Shown: positions 9,762 to 18,102 of the stretch, piece by piece
How positions within the stretch are numbered: the stretch's first letter is position 1
Layout of the letters: each line of letters begins with the position of its first letter
DNA from: Pedobacter nanyangensis
GTDB taxonomy: Bacteria > Bacteroidota > Bacteroidia > Sphingobacteriales > Sphingobacteriaceae
Length of the DNA: 64,000 bases
Assembly (NCBI RefSeq): GCF_003313505.1
Contig: NZ_QMHO01000002.1
Location: 253,976-317,975 of the forward strand
Reading direction: 5' to 3'
Program-made: the position numbers and the translations under genes
The notes under the pieces: generated by a model
Told to the model about the DNA's origin: nothing
What the model saw: only the letters and a program-made list of their open reading frames with translations
Databases searched by the model: none

Positions 9762-10376
9762 CTACTTGCTAGCCTCCTTTTTCCACTTAATGGTACAACC
9801 TATAGCTTTGGTTGAAGCTACCGCAGGTTTTTCCCCTTTTAAAAGTTGGTTCACAGCATTTTGGACATAATTATCACGTTGGGGGTTGGCTTCCTGCTGG
9901 TCGTTATCTATTGCCCCAATATAAGCTACTTCGTTTCCTTTGGCGGTTTTATGTAATACAAAAACATGCGGTGTACGCATTGCGCCGTATTTTTTGGTAA
10001 ATACATGATCTGGATCTTCTAAATAAGCAAAGCTGAACCCCTTTTCTTTAGCTCTTTCCTGCATTTTGGCATAAGTGTCGCCAGGAGAAGCCACAGGGTC
10101 ATTAGTGTTGATGGCAATTACCGGATAGCCTTTTGCGGCGTACATTTTATTTAGTGCCTCCACACGGGCTTCGTAGGCTTTGGACACTGGGCAGGTGTTG
10201 CACGTAAACACCACAATGTAACCTTTGGCATTTTTGTAACTGGCCAGCGATACATTTTTGCCATCTACATTTTTCAAGTTAAAATCCGAAGCCAAATCAC
10301 CTACCTGATAGCTCGTTTGAGCATTTAGGGCCGTTACCAAAAACATTGATAAACAGGCCAGAATTAATTTTTTCAT
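9762..10376 (-). CDS. Exported thioredoxin-family (redoxin) protein, CNTC site
   Basis: The product has 204 residues with signal peptide MKKLILACLSMFLVTALNAQ and a single redoxin domain of the AhpC/TSA-like kind (VGDLASDFNLKNVDGK start). The redox site is VVFTCNTCPVSK, Cys59 and Cys62. The CxxC is followed by Pro-Val instead of the usual Arg/Lys-Glu-rich helix. The C-terminus has a third and lone Cys (IGCTIKWK) close to the end, possibly a resolving or metal-binding residue. It is the last gene of a minus-strand run with two other exported thioredoxin-fold proteins. The family acts as a periplasmic thiol oxidoreductase; the exact partner is unknown. Confidence 0.85.
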   Translation of the reverse strand: MKKLILACLSMFLVTALNAQTSYQVGDLASDFNLKNVDGKNVSLASYKNAKGYIVVFTCNTCPVSKAYEARVEALNKMYAAKGYPVIAINTNDPVASPGDTYAKMQERAKEKGFSFAYLEDPDHVFTKKYGAMRTPHVFVLHKTAKGNEVAYIGAIDNDQQEANPQRDNYVQNAVNQLLKGEKPAVASTKAIGCTIKWKKEASK

Positions 10377-10398
10377 TTCGATATGGTTTTATGAAGAT

Positions 10399-10881
10399 TT
10401 AGGGTTTAATTGCCGTCGAAATTGTGCGCTTCAATTGTTCGTAAGTAAATGCTTGTTCGTAAAATGATCTTACTTTCTTGTCTGTATTTAAAATTAATGT
10501 GGCAGGTATAGCTCCAGACCAATGCTGATCTACCCTATCAATAAATTTTTGTTGATCTGGCTCATTCACCACATATACTTCTGATTTGATCTTATGCTTG
10601 GCCACAAAGGGCATTACATCCGTTTTTAATTTTGATTTAAAGTCTAAGCTCATGAGGATCACTTTTACTGGTTTACCGGTATTTTCGGCATTTACTTTTT
10701 CGAAATATGGAAGCTCCTCCACGCAGGGCCCACACCATGTTGCCCAAAAATTAACTACGTAAGTGGTGTCTTTTCCTTTGGTAATACGTTGTTCTAATTC
10801 ACTTAAAGTTAATAATTTAACTTGTGCATTAACGTAATGTCCAGTTAAAATCAATAGAATTGTTACGATATATTTTTGCAT
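10399..10881 (-). CDS. Exported TlpA-type thioredoxin, CGPC site
   Basis: This is a 160-residue, minimal TlpA/ResA-like protein: signal peptide MQKYIVTILLILTGHYVNAQ, then one thioredoxin fold with FWATWCGPCVEELPYF (Cys50, Cys53) and cis-Pro near AIPATLIL. The CGPC centre is that of classical reducing thioredoxins. It is 22 bases upstream of the CNTC protein gene on the same strand. I infer a periplasmic reductant that could feed electrons to, or be fed by, the other two thioredoxin-fold proteins of the run. Confidence 0.87.
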   Translation of the reverse strand: MQKYIVTILLILTGHYVNAQVKLLTLSELEQRITKGKDTTYVVNFWATWCGPCVEELPYFEKVNAENTGKPVKVILMSLDFKSKLKTDVMPFVAKHKIKSEVYVVNEPDQQKFIDRVDQHWSGAIPATLILNTDKKVRSFYEQAFTYEQLKRTISTAIKP

Positions 10882-10905
10882 GGTGGTTTATTTTAGGATA
10901 GGTGG

Positions 10906-10932
10906 CTTACGAAATTTTCGAAACTTCGTAAG
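10906..10932. repeat. CTTACGAA palindrome, copy 1
   Basis: CTTACGAA and TTCGTAAG flank an imperfect hairpin with one A-C mismatch. It sits between two thioredoxin-fold genes of the same run. A longer, perfect copy lies at 42241-42271, so this is a dispersed element. Confidence 0.7.
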
Positions 10933-10966
10933 TTTAAACTGAACTTATCATTTTGAAATGTTGTAA

Positions 10967-11530
10967 TTAATGAACATTGCCCGCTAATAATTTGTTTACT
11001 TCCTCTTCTACATATTTCTTTGTGGCGGGAGTCTTTTCATCGGGCTGGTCGTCGATATTGCCTATATAAACGACTGAAAAGCCCTGTTTTTCTTTTTGCA
11101 GAACCACCGCTTTTGGCGTTTGCCTGATGTCGAATAGCCAGGTATATTTAAATTGCTCATCGGCCAGGTAAGGAAAGGCGAAATGTTTTTCATCCGCCAG
11201 CTTTTTCATGGCCGGCATTGCATCGTGCGGATAATCCTTTTCATTATCGCCGTAAGGGCCAATACCAACTACGGGAAAACCTTTGGGCTGGTATTTACTG
11301 TTCAATGCTACAATCCGTTTTTCGTAAGCCAAACAATGGTCACAGCTTGGAGTCATGAATATCAGGATAAAACCCTTCGCTTTTTGCTTAACCAGTTCGT
11401 AAACCTGTCCGTTGGTGCTTTTTAGAGCAATATTGTGAAGTGTATCGCCTGGTTTAAGTACTCTTTGCTGAGCTTTAGCGCTTATGCCAAGGGCCAAGCC
11501 ACATAACATAGATAAGATTAGTTTCTTCAT
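10967..11530 (-). CDS. Exported redoxin-family protein, CDHC site
   Basis: The product has 187 residues with signal peptide MKKLILSMLCGLALGISAKAQ and a redoxin domain. Its active site is FMTPSCDHCLAYEK (Cys63, Cys66). The segment ending DIRQTPKAVVLQ carries the cis-Pro. It resembles the CNTC protein of the same run (shared LNxxYxxKGFPVxxI pattern), which suggests an old duplication. Its start overlaps the stop of the NlpC/P60 gene by one base, so the two are translationally coupled. A CxHC centre is more oxidising in other thioredoxin-fold proteins such as DsbA, so this member may serve a different step than the CGPC one; that is inference. Confidence 0.85.
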   Translation of the reverse strand: MKKLILSMLCGLALGISAKAQQRVLKPGDTLHNIALKSTNGQVYELVKQKAKGFILIFMTPSCDHCLAYEKRIVALNSKYQPKGFPVVGIGPYGDNEKDYPHDAMPAMKKLADEKHFAFPYLADEQFKYTWLFDIRQTPKAVVLQKEKQGFSVVYIGNIDDQPDEKTPATKKYVEEEVNKLLAGNVH

Positions 11531-12027
11531 TAATTTAATGTTCCTGTTTTAACAATCGCTTTTTGGTAAACGGGCAAGGTTAAGTCATCTACAATAACTC
11601 CTCTGGTAGTTGAGGCATGTACAAAGAAATCGCCATTTAAATATATGCCAACGTGGTCCACTTCTCGTCCACCAAAGGAAAAGAAAATTAAATCGCCCTC
11701 TTTTAAATTGCTGTAGTTTCTGCTTTTGACCGCATCAGCCTGATCTTTGGACCGTCTGGGCAATGTTTTTCCGTAGATATCTTTTTGAAGTAATAGTGCA
11801 AAACCAGAACAATCAATCCCGCTTTTATCCAATCCGCCTAGCTTATACCTTACTCCTGTCCAATTGTTAATGAAACGGTATAAAGGCTTGCTTCTCAATT
11901 TGGCCATGGCATCGGCCGCACGGGAAGCTTTGGTGTCGGTAGTGTGCTTTCGGCTCCCGCAGGAAGCCAAAAAACCAATGAGCGCTATACAAAGACATAA
12001 AATGTAACTTTTTTTAATGGCCATCAT
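11530..12027 (-). CDS. NlpC/P60 cell-wall peptidase lipoprotein
   Basis: The protein has 165 residues, with a lipoprotein signal and lipobox LASC (Cys23), then an NlpC/P60 domain. The catalytic Cys73 lies in GIDCSGFALLL, His125 in REVDHVGIYL and His137 in FFVHAST, the normal triad positions. Family members cut peptide cross-bridges of peptidoglycan stems, here as a membrane-anchored periplasmic enzyme. The family length (about 150-190) fits. It leads a run of three exported thioredoxin-fold genes and follows a frameshifted zinc-ribbon gene by two bases. Confidence 0.9.
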   Translation of the reverse strand: MMAIKKSYILCLCIALIGFLASCGSRKHTTDTKASRAADAMAKLRSKPLYRFINNWTGVRYKLGGLDKSGIDCSGFALLLQKDIYGKTLPRRSKDQADAVKSRNYSNLKEGDLIFFSFGGREVDHVGIYLNGDFFVHASTTRGVIVDDLTLPVYQKAIVKTGTLN

Positions 12028-12029
12028 AT

Positions 12030-12358
12030 TTACGGTTTAAATGTTAATCCCTTATCGGCTAACACGGCTTTAAGTATCGGCATGCTGGCTTTTCCCGGCC
12101 GTGCAATTTCAATATATCCTTTTCAGTATAGGTACATCTATTTTTTTGAATAGGTTTTAGGTGGCTCCTACTGTTTCTTAATTTCAATTTTCTTTCCTTC
12201 CCCTGCTTTAAAATCATTACCATGAAACCCTGCTAAAAGACCTACTCCATCTGTCAAAAGTGCACCAGCAACGGCTTTTTCCCCGCTAAAGCCTTTTTAT
12301 TAGATGTTAGTTGAGTTGATGAACATTTTGGACAACCTATTACAAAATCATCTGTCAT
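12030..12358 (-). pseudogene. Zinc-ribbon / glycine-rich small protein, frameshifted
   Basis: This gap is not empty. From ATG 12358 the minus strand reads MTDDFVIGCPKCSSTQLTSN then KK, an N-terminal CPxC zinc-ribbon knuckle. The frame then breaks at a run of five A residues (T run 12294-12298). One extra A would join it to a frame open for 87 codons to TAA at 12030-12032: GFSGEKAVAGALLTDGVGLL and onward, ending in GLTFKP. The joined product of about 109 residues resembles small zinc-ribbon proteins with a CPKCxSTQLTxNKKGFSGxKA start. The second CxxC expected after the glycine-rich stretch is not clear, so decay is likely. A homopolymer sequencing error is the alternative. It sits between mutS and the NlpC/P60 gene on the same strand. 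Confidence 0.68.
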
Positions 12359-12383
12359 CTAGCCTAGTTTGGTTTATGTTTAG

Positions 12384-14993
12384 TTAGTTTTTAATCAATC
12401 TCTGTATCTCATCTAATTTCAACAAAGCCTCCACAGGAGTTAACGTATTTACATCCAGATTATTCAGCGAATCACGAATTTTCACCAAAACAGGATCGTC
12501 AATGGCAAACATTTGCAGCTGGTAGGCTTGGTTTTGCACTTTTTTGATACTGTCTTTGATGCTCTGTCCCTCCGTTCTGTCTATTTCCAAGCGCTTCAAA
12601 ATTTCGTTTGCACGGCCAATTAATTTAGCTGGCATTCCAGCCATTTTAGCTACCTGGATACCAAAACTGTGCTCGCTGCCGCCAGGTACCAGCTTGCGCA
12701 AAAAAATCACCTTGTTTTGCAATTCTTTAATGGTCACGTTGTAGTTTTTAATGCGGGCCATGGTATTTTCCAAATCATTTAGCTCATGGTAGTGCGTGGC
12801 AAATAACGTTTTAGGGCGTGCCGTTGGATGCTCGTGCAGATATTCAGCAATGGCCCAGGCAATGGAAATACCATCATAAGTGCTCGTCCCTCGTCCAATT
12901 TCGTCCAATAAAATCAAGCTCCTGTCTGAGATATTGTTTAATATACTGGCCGTTTCATTCATCTCTACCATAAAAGTACTTTCGCCACTCGAAAGATTGT
13001 CCGAAGCACCTACCCTGGTAAAAATCTTATCTACCATGCCAATACTCGCCTCTTTCGCAGGAACAAAACAGCCCATTTGAGCCATCAGTACAATCAAGGC
13101 TGTTTGGCGTAAAATAGCCGACTTACCCGACATGTTTGGACCTGTAATCATCAAAATCTGCTGCGTATCGTTGTCCAGAAACACATCATTGGTAATGTAT
13201 TCCTCACCTACCGGCAAACGTTTTTCGATCACGGGATGACGACCGCCCTTAATGTCAATTTCCTTTTTATTGTTTAGCGAAGGTTTTACGTAATAGTTTT
13301 TGGCCGCCAATTGCGCAAAGCACAATAAAACATCCAATTGTGCCACCAAATAAGCATTCAATTGTATCGGCTTAATGAAATGCGATACCTGGTACATCAG
13401 TTCGTTGTATAAACGTACCTCAATAGCTTGTATCTTTTCTTCGGCTCCTAAAATCTGTTCTTCATATTCTTTCAGTTCTGGCGTGATATATCGCTCGGCG
13501 TTAACCAAAGTTTGTTTACGGATCCAGCTTTCGGGAACTTTATCTTTATGCGTATGGGTAACCTCTAAATAATACCCAAAAACGTTATTAAAAGATATCT
13601 TTAAAGATGGAATGCCCGTATTTTCAATCTCTCTGCGCTGAATTTCCACCAGGAACTCTTTACCGCCAAAAGCAATTTTACGTAGGCGGTCCAGTTCCTC
13701 ATCTATGCCGTCGGCAATCACATTTCCTTTAGCTAATAATGCCGGCGGGTCAGCCTGCAATTCTTTTTCCAGCCGCTCCTTAATGCTCGTACAAGGATTA
13801 AGCTGTGTTGCCAAAGTTTCTAACGACGGGTTTTTGCTCCCCTCGGCTAATCTTTTGATTGTTTCAATATGAGATAAAGCTCTTTTTAACTGCAACAACT
13901 CTCGTGGCCCAGCTTTTTGCAGGCCAACTTTCGAAATCAGTCGTTCTAAATCACCGATAGGCTTAATATGCTGCAAAAGCTCCTCAGCCAATGCTTGGTT
14001 TTGCACCAGAAAATCAACCGTTTCCAAACGCTCCTGAATTGGTTTCAGCTCCTTTAGCGGCATGATGATCCACTTGTGCAATAACCTGGCGCCCATTGGA
14101 GTACAAGTTTCATCAAGCACATCAAAAAGGGTTACGCCATTATCGTTTGAAGAGCTTACCAACTCCAAATTGCGGATGGTAAAGCGGTCCAGCCACATGA
14201 AACGCTCTTCCTCAACCCTTGAAATGGAAGTGATGTGCTGTAGGTTACGGTGTTCCGTTTCGCCAAGGTAGTATAATACCACGCCAGCGGCAACAATACC
14301 AGCCGTAAGTTTATCCACGCCAAACCCCTTTAAGGAGTTTACTTCAAAATGTTTGGTCAACACTTCATGGGCATAATCTTGGGTAAAGGCCCAATCATCA
14401 ATATGGAAGGTGTAAAATTTATCTCCAAACAACGCCGGAAATTCGGAGCGTTTGCTCTTTTGAAACACAATTTCCGTAGGTTTAAAGCTTTGCAAAAGTT
14501 TGTCAATGTACTCCGCACTTCCCTGCGCTACCAAAAACTCGCCGGTAGAAATGTCGCAAAAAGCAACGCCCATCAAGCCTTTATCAAAGTAAACAGCCGC
14601 CAGGTAGTTGTTCGATTTTTGGTTAAGGATATTGTCGCTGTAAGCTACGCCGGGCGTAACCAGTTCGGTAACCCCGCGTTTTACAATGGTTTTGGTCATT
14701 TTTGGATCTTCCAACTGATCGCAAATGGCTACCCTTTGTCCTGCACGCACCAATTTCGACAAGTAGTTTTCCAGCGAGTGGTGCGGAAATCCTGCAAGCT
14801 CTAAGGCACCATTGGGCCCCGTGCCTCTTTTTGTTAAAACAATGCCCAAAATCTGAGCGGTTTTAACAGCGTCTTCTCCAAATGTTTCGTAAAAATCTCC
14901 AACCCTAAACAATAATAACGCACCTGGATACTTTGCCTTAATCGCGTTGTATTGTTGCATTAATGGGGTTTCTTTTGTATTTGCTTTGGCCAA
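12384..14993 (-). CDS. mutS: DNA mismatch repair protein MutS
   Basis: The protein has 869 residues, the usual MutS size. The mismatch-reading motif GDFYETF contains Phe34 and Glu36. A connector, lever and clamp follow, then the ATPase with Walker [10 protein letters not shown] near residue 615, the [14 protein letters not shown]alker B and D-loop, and the ATHYHEL motif. MutS binds mispaired DNA and recruits MutL. The start is TTG at 14993; the ATG at codon 12 (14960) is possible, but family members usually extend past it. The gene runs toward the frameshifted zinc-ribbon gene 25 bases downstream, so it may be cotranscribed with the NlpC group. Confidence 0.97.
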   Translation of the reverse strand: MAKANTKETPLMQQYNAIKAKYPGALLLFRVGDFYETFGEDAVKTAQILGIVLTKRGTGPNGALELAGFPHHSLENYLSKLVRAGQRVAICDQLEDPKMTKTIVKRGVTELVTPGVAYSDNILNQKSNNYLAAVYFDKGLMGVAFCDISTGEFLVAQGSAEYIDKLLQSFKPTEIVFQKSKRSEFPALFGDKFYTFHIDDWAFTQDYAHEVLTKHFEVNSLKGFGVDKLTAGIVAAGVVLYYLGETEHRNLQHITSISRVEEERFMWLDRFTIRNLELVSSSNDNGVTLFDVLDETCTPMGARLLHKWIIMPLKELKPIQERLETVDFLVQNQALAEELLQHIKPIGDLERLISKVGLQKAGPRELLQLKRALSHIETIKRLAEGSKNPSLETLATQLNPCTSIKERLEKELQADPPALLAKGNVIADGIDEELDRLRKIAFGGKEFLVEIQRREIENTGIPSLKISFNNVFGYYLEVTHTHKDKVPESWIRKQTLVNAERYITPELKEYEEQILGAEEKIQAIEVRLYNELMYQVSHFIKPIQLNAYLVAQLDVLLCFAQLAAKNYYVKPSLNNKKEIDIKGGRHPVIEKRLPVGEEYITNDVFLDNDTQQILMITGPNMSGKSAILRQTALIVLMAQMGCFVPAKEASIGMVDKIFTRVGASDNLSSGESTFMVEMNETASILNNISDRSLILLDEIGRGTSTYDGISIAWAIAEYLHEHPTARPKTLFATHYHELNDLENTMARIKNYNVTIKELQNKVIFLRKLVPGGSEHSFGIQVAKMAGMPAKLIGRANEILKRLEIDRTEGQSIKDSIKKVQNQAYQLQMFAIDDPVLVKIRDSLNNLDVNTLTPVEALLKLDEIQRLIKN

Positions 14994-15299
14994 AATTATC
15001 CTAAATTACTAAGCCGTAAATATACCATTTGCCTATTGTAAGGGCCGTTGTTGTTGAAAAATAATGCAGATGTTGATAGACATTGTTTAGGCAATCCGAA
15101 GCTACGGTATAACAACGATAATGTGTAATTATTTCTTTTTGGAAAAGCAGGTTCCTCCACACTTGTTCAAAAGCAGTCTTTTTCATTACAAGTCCTTGCC
15201 TCGCTTTACTCGGCTGTGGGCTTTCCATTACAATCGGGTTTAATAAACCTGGTTTCCATGAGCAAAAAGTATAAACCTTGTCCATAAATTCAGGTTTAA

Positions 15300-15410
15300 G
15301 ACCTCGAAGAGGTCAAATATTTATAAAAATAGGCCTATGTGCTTTGTGTACGACTCCTACGGAGTCGCATGATTTCGCGTACATATTTCTCTATAAGGAT
15401 TGAAATCCTT
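15300..15410. repeat. Composite element of three short palindromes
   Basis: Three perfect inverted repeats stand in a row: GACCTC/GAGGTC (15300-15314), CGACTCC/GGAGTCG around TAC (15351-15367) and AAGGATT/AATCCTT (15395-15410). The arrangement resembles short interspersed elements that I remember from other Bacteroidetes intergenic regions. No coding content. Confidence 0.6.
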
Positions 15411-15555
15411 CGGATTTTCGCTTCTCTAATGGTGGGTGATAATACAGGGTGCTAGTTTAATTTTGTAATGGATGATGACAGTACAAGCCATAAGCTCATC
15501 TACTGATCGTCATTATAAAAACATCAAATTCTATTTTTGAGAAGCAATGTTCGTC

Positions 15556-15640
15556 AGCTTTTCATCGCAGCATTAGTCCCTATCCGCTTTACTTCGCCCT
15601 GCGTAAACTTTGGGCTACGTGCCCGCTGCTATCAAGTTTA
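15556..15640. repeat. Probable dispersed intergenic element
   Basis: The block from CAGCTTTTCATCGCAGCATT to TGCTATCAAGTTTA is GC-richer than its surroundings and has the look of a repeated Sphingobacteriaceae intergenic element. It occurs once in this window, so the call rests on memory of similar sequences. Confidence 0.35.
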
Positions 15641-15801
15641 GTTAACACCGTGTGGTTATCCTAGGAACTAAAACACGAAGTAGGTACCGCATTTAAATGG
15701 TCAACGTAATCGATCCCTTTTTGAGCGGCGCAATCACGATAGAATATTTCTGTTTGTCCAAGGTCATTAACCGTTATTCATCAAAATTAACAGACATAAA
15801 C

Positions 15802-15809
15802 TATATTTG
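15802..15809 (+). promoter_or_regulatory. Bacteroidetes -7 box
   Basis: TATATTTG matches TAnnTTTG, 18 bases before the ATG at 15828. No clear -33 TTTG is seen. Confidence 0.5.
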
Positions 15810-15827
15810 CGGATATAAAAATCAGAT

Positions 15828-16232
15828 ATGGCAATTTTACATCGAAAAGAAGAAAAGATACAAGTAGTTTTAGGAAGGTTGCCTAAGCAATACGATCATG
15901 AGCAATTTGTAGAAATGTTCATCAAGTTATACTCCAAAGATTGGGGTAAAATCAAAAGTGCCTACATCAAACAATCTCAGGACAAGGAACCAGGAACAGT
16001 GGTAAATATGCCAAAGCCCGAGCTTTATTTGAAGCAGTTGCTCGAAACTTACCTTGCAAACCGTCCGGCAGCAACAGAAGTTGTATCGGCGTTAAAAGCG
16101 AAGGCGGCGCCAAAACAGAAAGCCGAGCCTGTTACAGTGGGCGAAATTCCTGTTAAAAAGGCAAAGACCGCTGCTAAAAAGACAGCAGAAGTAGCGGAAC
16201 CAGTAAAAGAAGCTAGGCCAAAAAAGGCTTAA
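15828..16232 (+). CDS. Small protein with Lys/Ala/Pro-rich tail, function unknown
   Basis: The 134-residue protein has an ordered N-terminal part (1-90; MAILHRKEEKIQVVLGRLPK, then a helical KLYSKDWGKIKSAYIKQ) and a low-complexity tail (about 90-134) of Lys, Ala, Pro, Glu and Val with AKKTAEV-like units. The tail recalls histone-H1-like bacterial proteins, and a nucleic-acid role is possible but not shown. No signal peptide or membrane segment is present. It has its own promoter box and a terminator, so it is monocistronic. Confidence 0.75.
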   Translation: MAILHRKEEKIQVVLGRLPKQYDHEQFVEMFIKLYSKDWGKIKSAYIKQSQDKEPGTVVNMPKPELYLKQLLETYLANRPAATEVVSALKAKAAPKQKAEPVTVGEIPVKKAKTAAKKTAEVAEPVKEARPKKA

Positions 16233-16277
16233 AAGAATTAAATTCTCATTAAAATCGCTAAAGTGCGATCATGTTTT

Positions 16278-16310
16278 AAAAGGTTCGGGACTAAACTCCG
16301 GGCCTTTTTT
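16278..16310 (+). terminator. Rho-independent terminator
   Basis: AAAAGGTTCGG (16278-16288) pairs with CCGGGCCTTTT (16298-16308), with two G-T pairs, and is followed by T residues. It ends the Lys/Ala-tailed protein gene. Confidence 0.82.
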
Positions 16311-16427
16311 GTTGCTGTTGGCCCACTTGTTGTAAAGCCAAAAGTGGAAAACTCTGCCGGTGTGGACAAATACCATAAACTACTGATTTATAAGCAACGT
16401 TTATAGATTAAACTAAAGTTTAAAGTT

Positions 16428-16808
16428 ATGGAAACAACAGATAAAAAATGCGTTTATGTGTTGGAAGATAACGCCAACATCGCGGATATCATTGAGTTTT
16501 TGTTAGTAGAAGAACTTTATGAAGTGAAAGTTTGCAAGAACGTGAACAGTTTTTGGCAAGAAATGCGTGAACATACACCGGACATGATTGTATTGGACGT
16601 GATTTTGCCTGATGGCAATGGACTTGATATATGCACCAAATTGAAGCGGGATATTAGGACCCACCACATTCCGATCATGATGATGTCGGCAAATAACCAC
16701 CTGAACAAGGTAAAATCTAAATGTGATGCCGAAAGTTATATCAACAAGCCTTTTGACTTAAATGACTTTATGCAAAGGATTGATTATTACAGTCATGTCG
16801 CATCATGA
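16428..16808 (+). CDS. Single-domain response regulator (CheY-like receiver)
   Basis: The 126-residue protein is a lone receiver domain. The acidic pair is Glu13-Asp14, the phospho-acceptor is Asp57 in IVLDVILPDGNG, the switch residue is Ser87 in MMSAN, and Lys107 lies in INKPFD. There is no output domain. Such proteins relay phosphate from a histidine kinase to a partner protein or act as sinks. No kinase gene is adjacent, so the partner is elsewhere. An inverted repeat of the GCCACAG family starts eight bases after the stop. Confidence 0.92.
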   Translation: METTDKKCVYVLEDNANIADIIEFLLVEELYEVKVCKNVNSFWQEMREHTPDMIVLDVILPDGNGLDICTKLKRDIRTHHIPIMMMSANNHLNKVKSKCDAESYINKPFDLNDFMQRIDYYSHVAS

Positions 16809-16815
16809 TTTTTTA

Positions 16816-16865
16816 AGCCACAGTTACACAGATCGCTTTTTGATCAAACCTGTGCGCCTGTGGCT
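16816..16865. repeat. GCCACAG-family palindrome, copy 1
   Basis: AGCCACAG (16816-16823) and CTGTGGCT (16858-16865) form the outer stem; ACACAG, GATC and CCTGTG form an inner stem. Related copies lie at 39831-39873, 47462-47522 and (half) 48927-48944. Confidence 0.7.
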
Positions 16866-17015
16866 ACTTTTCAACTTTTTTACTGGCCTTTGCCGAAAAT
16901 TGCTTAGTCGTCCCTCCTCGCCATGACTTAAAAACAATCAGCTTTTTTAGTGACTACCGTTACTATTGAACAGCGGAACCTTTGCCATATTTGATGAACA
17001 ATTTAATTGTCAGAT

Positions 17016-17444
17016 ATGAAACAGCACGTCCCGATTTCTGAAATTATGACCAAGAATTTGGTTACCGCCAATGTTAGCGACAGCTTAAGGCACATCAATA
17101 CGTTGTTGAAAGAAAATAACATCAGTCATTTGCCTATTGTTTCAGGCAGAACATTGGTGGGCATTGTGAGCAAATCCGATATGTTGAGGTTGAGTTTTGC
17201 CGATATTTATGATGACCAGACCAATGTGGACGAAACCGTTTTTGAAATGCTGAGAACTGAACAGGTAATGGTTCACAACCCTTTAACGGTTGATGTTCAT
17301 GATACCGTTAGAGAAGTGGCCGATATCATGAGTAAAGTAGAGTTTCATGCCCTTCCGGTACTGGAAGAGGGAAAAATTGTAGGTGTTATTTCATCAACAG
17401 ATCTTATCAAATACCTGCTGTTGGCACAACAATATCAAGAATAA
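17016..17444 (+). CDS. Protein of two CBS domains
   Basis: From ATG 17016 the product has 142 residues; a TTG three codons upstream is the alternative start. It consists of a tandem CBS pair: ISEIMTKNLVTANVSDS to LVGIVSKSDML (about 6-62), and EQVMVHNPLTVDVHDTVREV to IVGVISSTDLIKY (about 82-135). CBS pairs bind adenosine nucleotides and sense energy state. There is no attached enzyme or transporter domain. It is unlinked in strand-operon terms to the response regulator 200 bases upstream, though both could be regulators. Confidence 0.9.
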   Translation: MKQHVPISEIMTKNLVTANVSDSLRHINTLLKENNISHLPIVSGRTLVGIVSKSDMLRLSFADIYDDQTNVDETVFEMLRTEQVMVHNPLTVDVHDTVREVADIMSKVEFHALPVLEEGKIVGVISSTDLIKYLLLAQQYQE

Positions 17445-17466
17445 TTTAGAGTTGGTTAATTAATAT

Positions 17467-17516
17467 CAAGGCCATCTACGCTTAATGTTTAAACAACCTT
17501 GCGTATGATGGCCTTG
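17467..17516. terminator. Long hairpin between convergent genes
   Basis: CAAGGCCATCTACGC (17467-17481) pairs with GCGTATGATGGCCTTG (17501-17516) with one bulged base. The following T run is weak, so it may be a terminator or another structured 3' element. Confidence 0.5.
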
Positions 17517-17539
17517 TGGCTTTAACCCAATACTTTAAG

Positions 17540-18055
17540 CTATATCCTATTGATTTTTGGCGCAGGATTGGCGCTTAGGATACCTGGCAACTTCGAATCC
17601 AGAATTACTTTTTTGCCGGCAATTTCTGCATGGTTTCCGTTGTCGTCCTGTTTAACCAGTTTGTATTGGTTTAAACCTTTAAACGGGTCTTCGTCATGGA
17701 AAATGTAAAGCGAAGGTTCCTTTGGATTGCCAACGATTTGTTTTTCCCCAATTTTAACGAAGTTATTGCTATCATCACTTCTGTAAATGATGTATTTGCC
17801 ACTTTTTAGTTCAATGGTAGACCAACTTAAGATTGTTTGGTTAGATTGTACAATGATGTTAAAATGAGCTCCTTGTTCGGAAAATGAAGACACAGGTGTA
17901 AGGTTGGTAACAGTTGCGTTGGATAACGCTGGTACGATTTCGTTTTGTTTTACAGGTAGTGTGTGTTCAGCTGCAAAGGAAAGGTTGGTGATTAAACAAG
18001 CCATTAGCATGATGCCCAGCTTGTATCTTGATAAAGAAAAATGTTTTTTATTCAT
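17540..18055 (-). CDS. Exported protein with T9SS-type linker domain but no sorting domain
   Basis: The 171-residue protein has a signal peptide ending NLSFAAE. Its body (about 60-155) resembles the fibronectin-like linker that precedes T9SS sorting domains: ILSWSTIE, KYIIYRSDDSNNFVKIGEK, FHDEDPFKGLNQYKLVKQ. The same pattern occurs in the T9SS cargo at 8492-9640. Here the chain ends without the usual YPNP sorting region. It could be a truncated cargo or a small periplasmic protein in its own right. No neighbour shares its strand closely enough to suggest an operon. Confidence 0.7.
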   Translation of the reverse strand: MNKKHFSLSRYKLGIMLMACLITNLSFAAEHTLPVKQNEIVPALSNATVTNLTPVSSFSEQGAHFNIIVQSNQTILSWSTIELKSGKYIIYRSDDSNNFVKIGEKQIVGNPKEPSLYIFHDEDPFKGLNQYKLVKQDDNGNHAEIAGKKVILDSKLPGILSANPAPKINRI

Positions 18056-18102
18056 GTGATTTTTTATAGATAGAGCGTTGGTAATAGAATTGCAGTGATG
18101 AG

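Larger units (their letters stand above)
15001..15827. other. Non-coding repeat island between mutS and a small protein gene
   Basis: About 830 bases without a convincing gene. A minus-strand ORF of 94 codons (15001-15285) has no recognisable domain and unusual composition. Two blocks look like dispersed repeats: 15300-15410 with three small palindromes, and 15556-15640. A promoter box for the next gene ends the stretch. Confidence 0.6.

Noticed and set aside
14349..14804. Plus-strand frame of 151 codons inside mutS
   Set aside because: It is antisense to conserved mutS domain sequence and has no protein-like pattern.
15001..15285. Minus-strand ORF of 94 codons after mutS
   Set aside because: It has no recognisable domain or start context and lies in a repeat-like island; I do not call it a gene.
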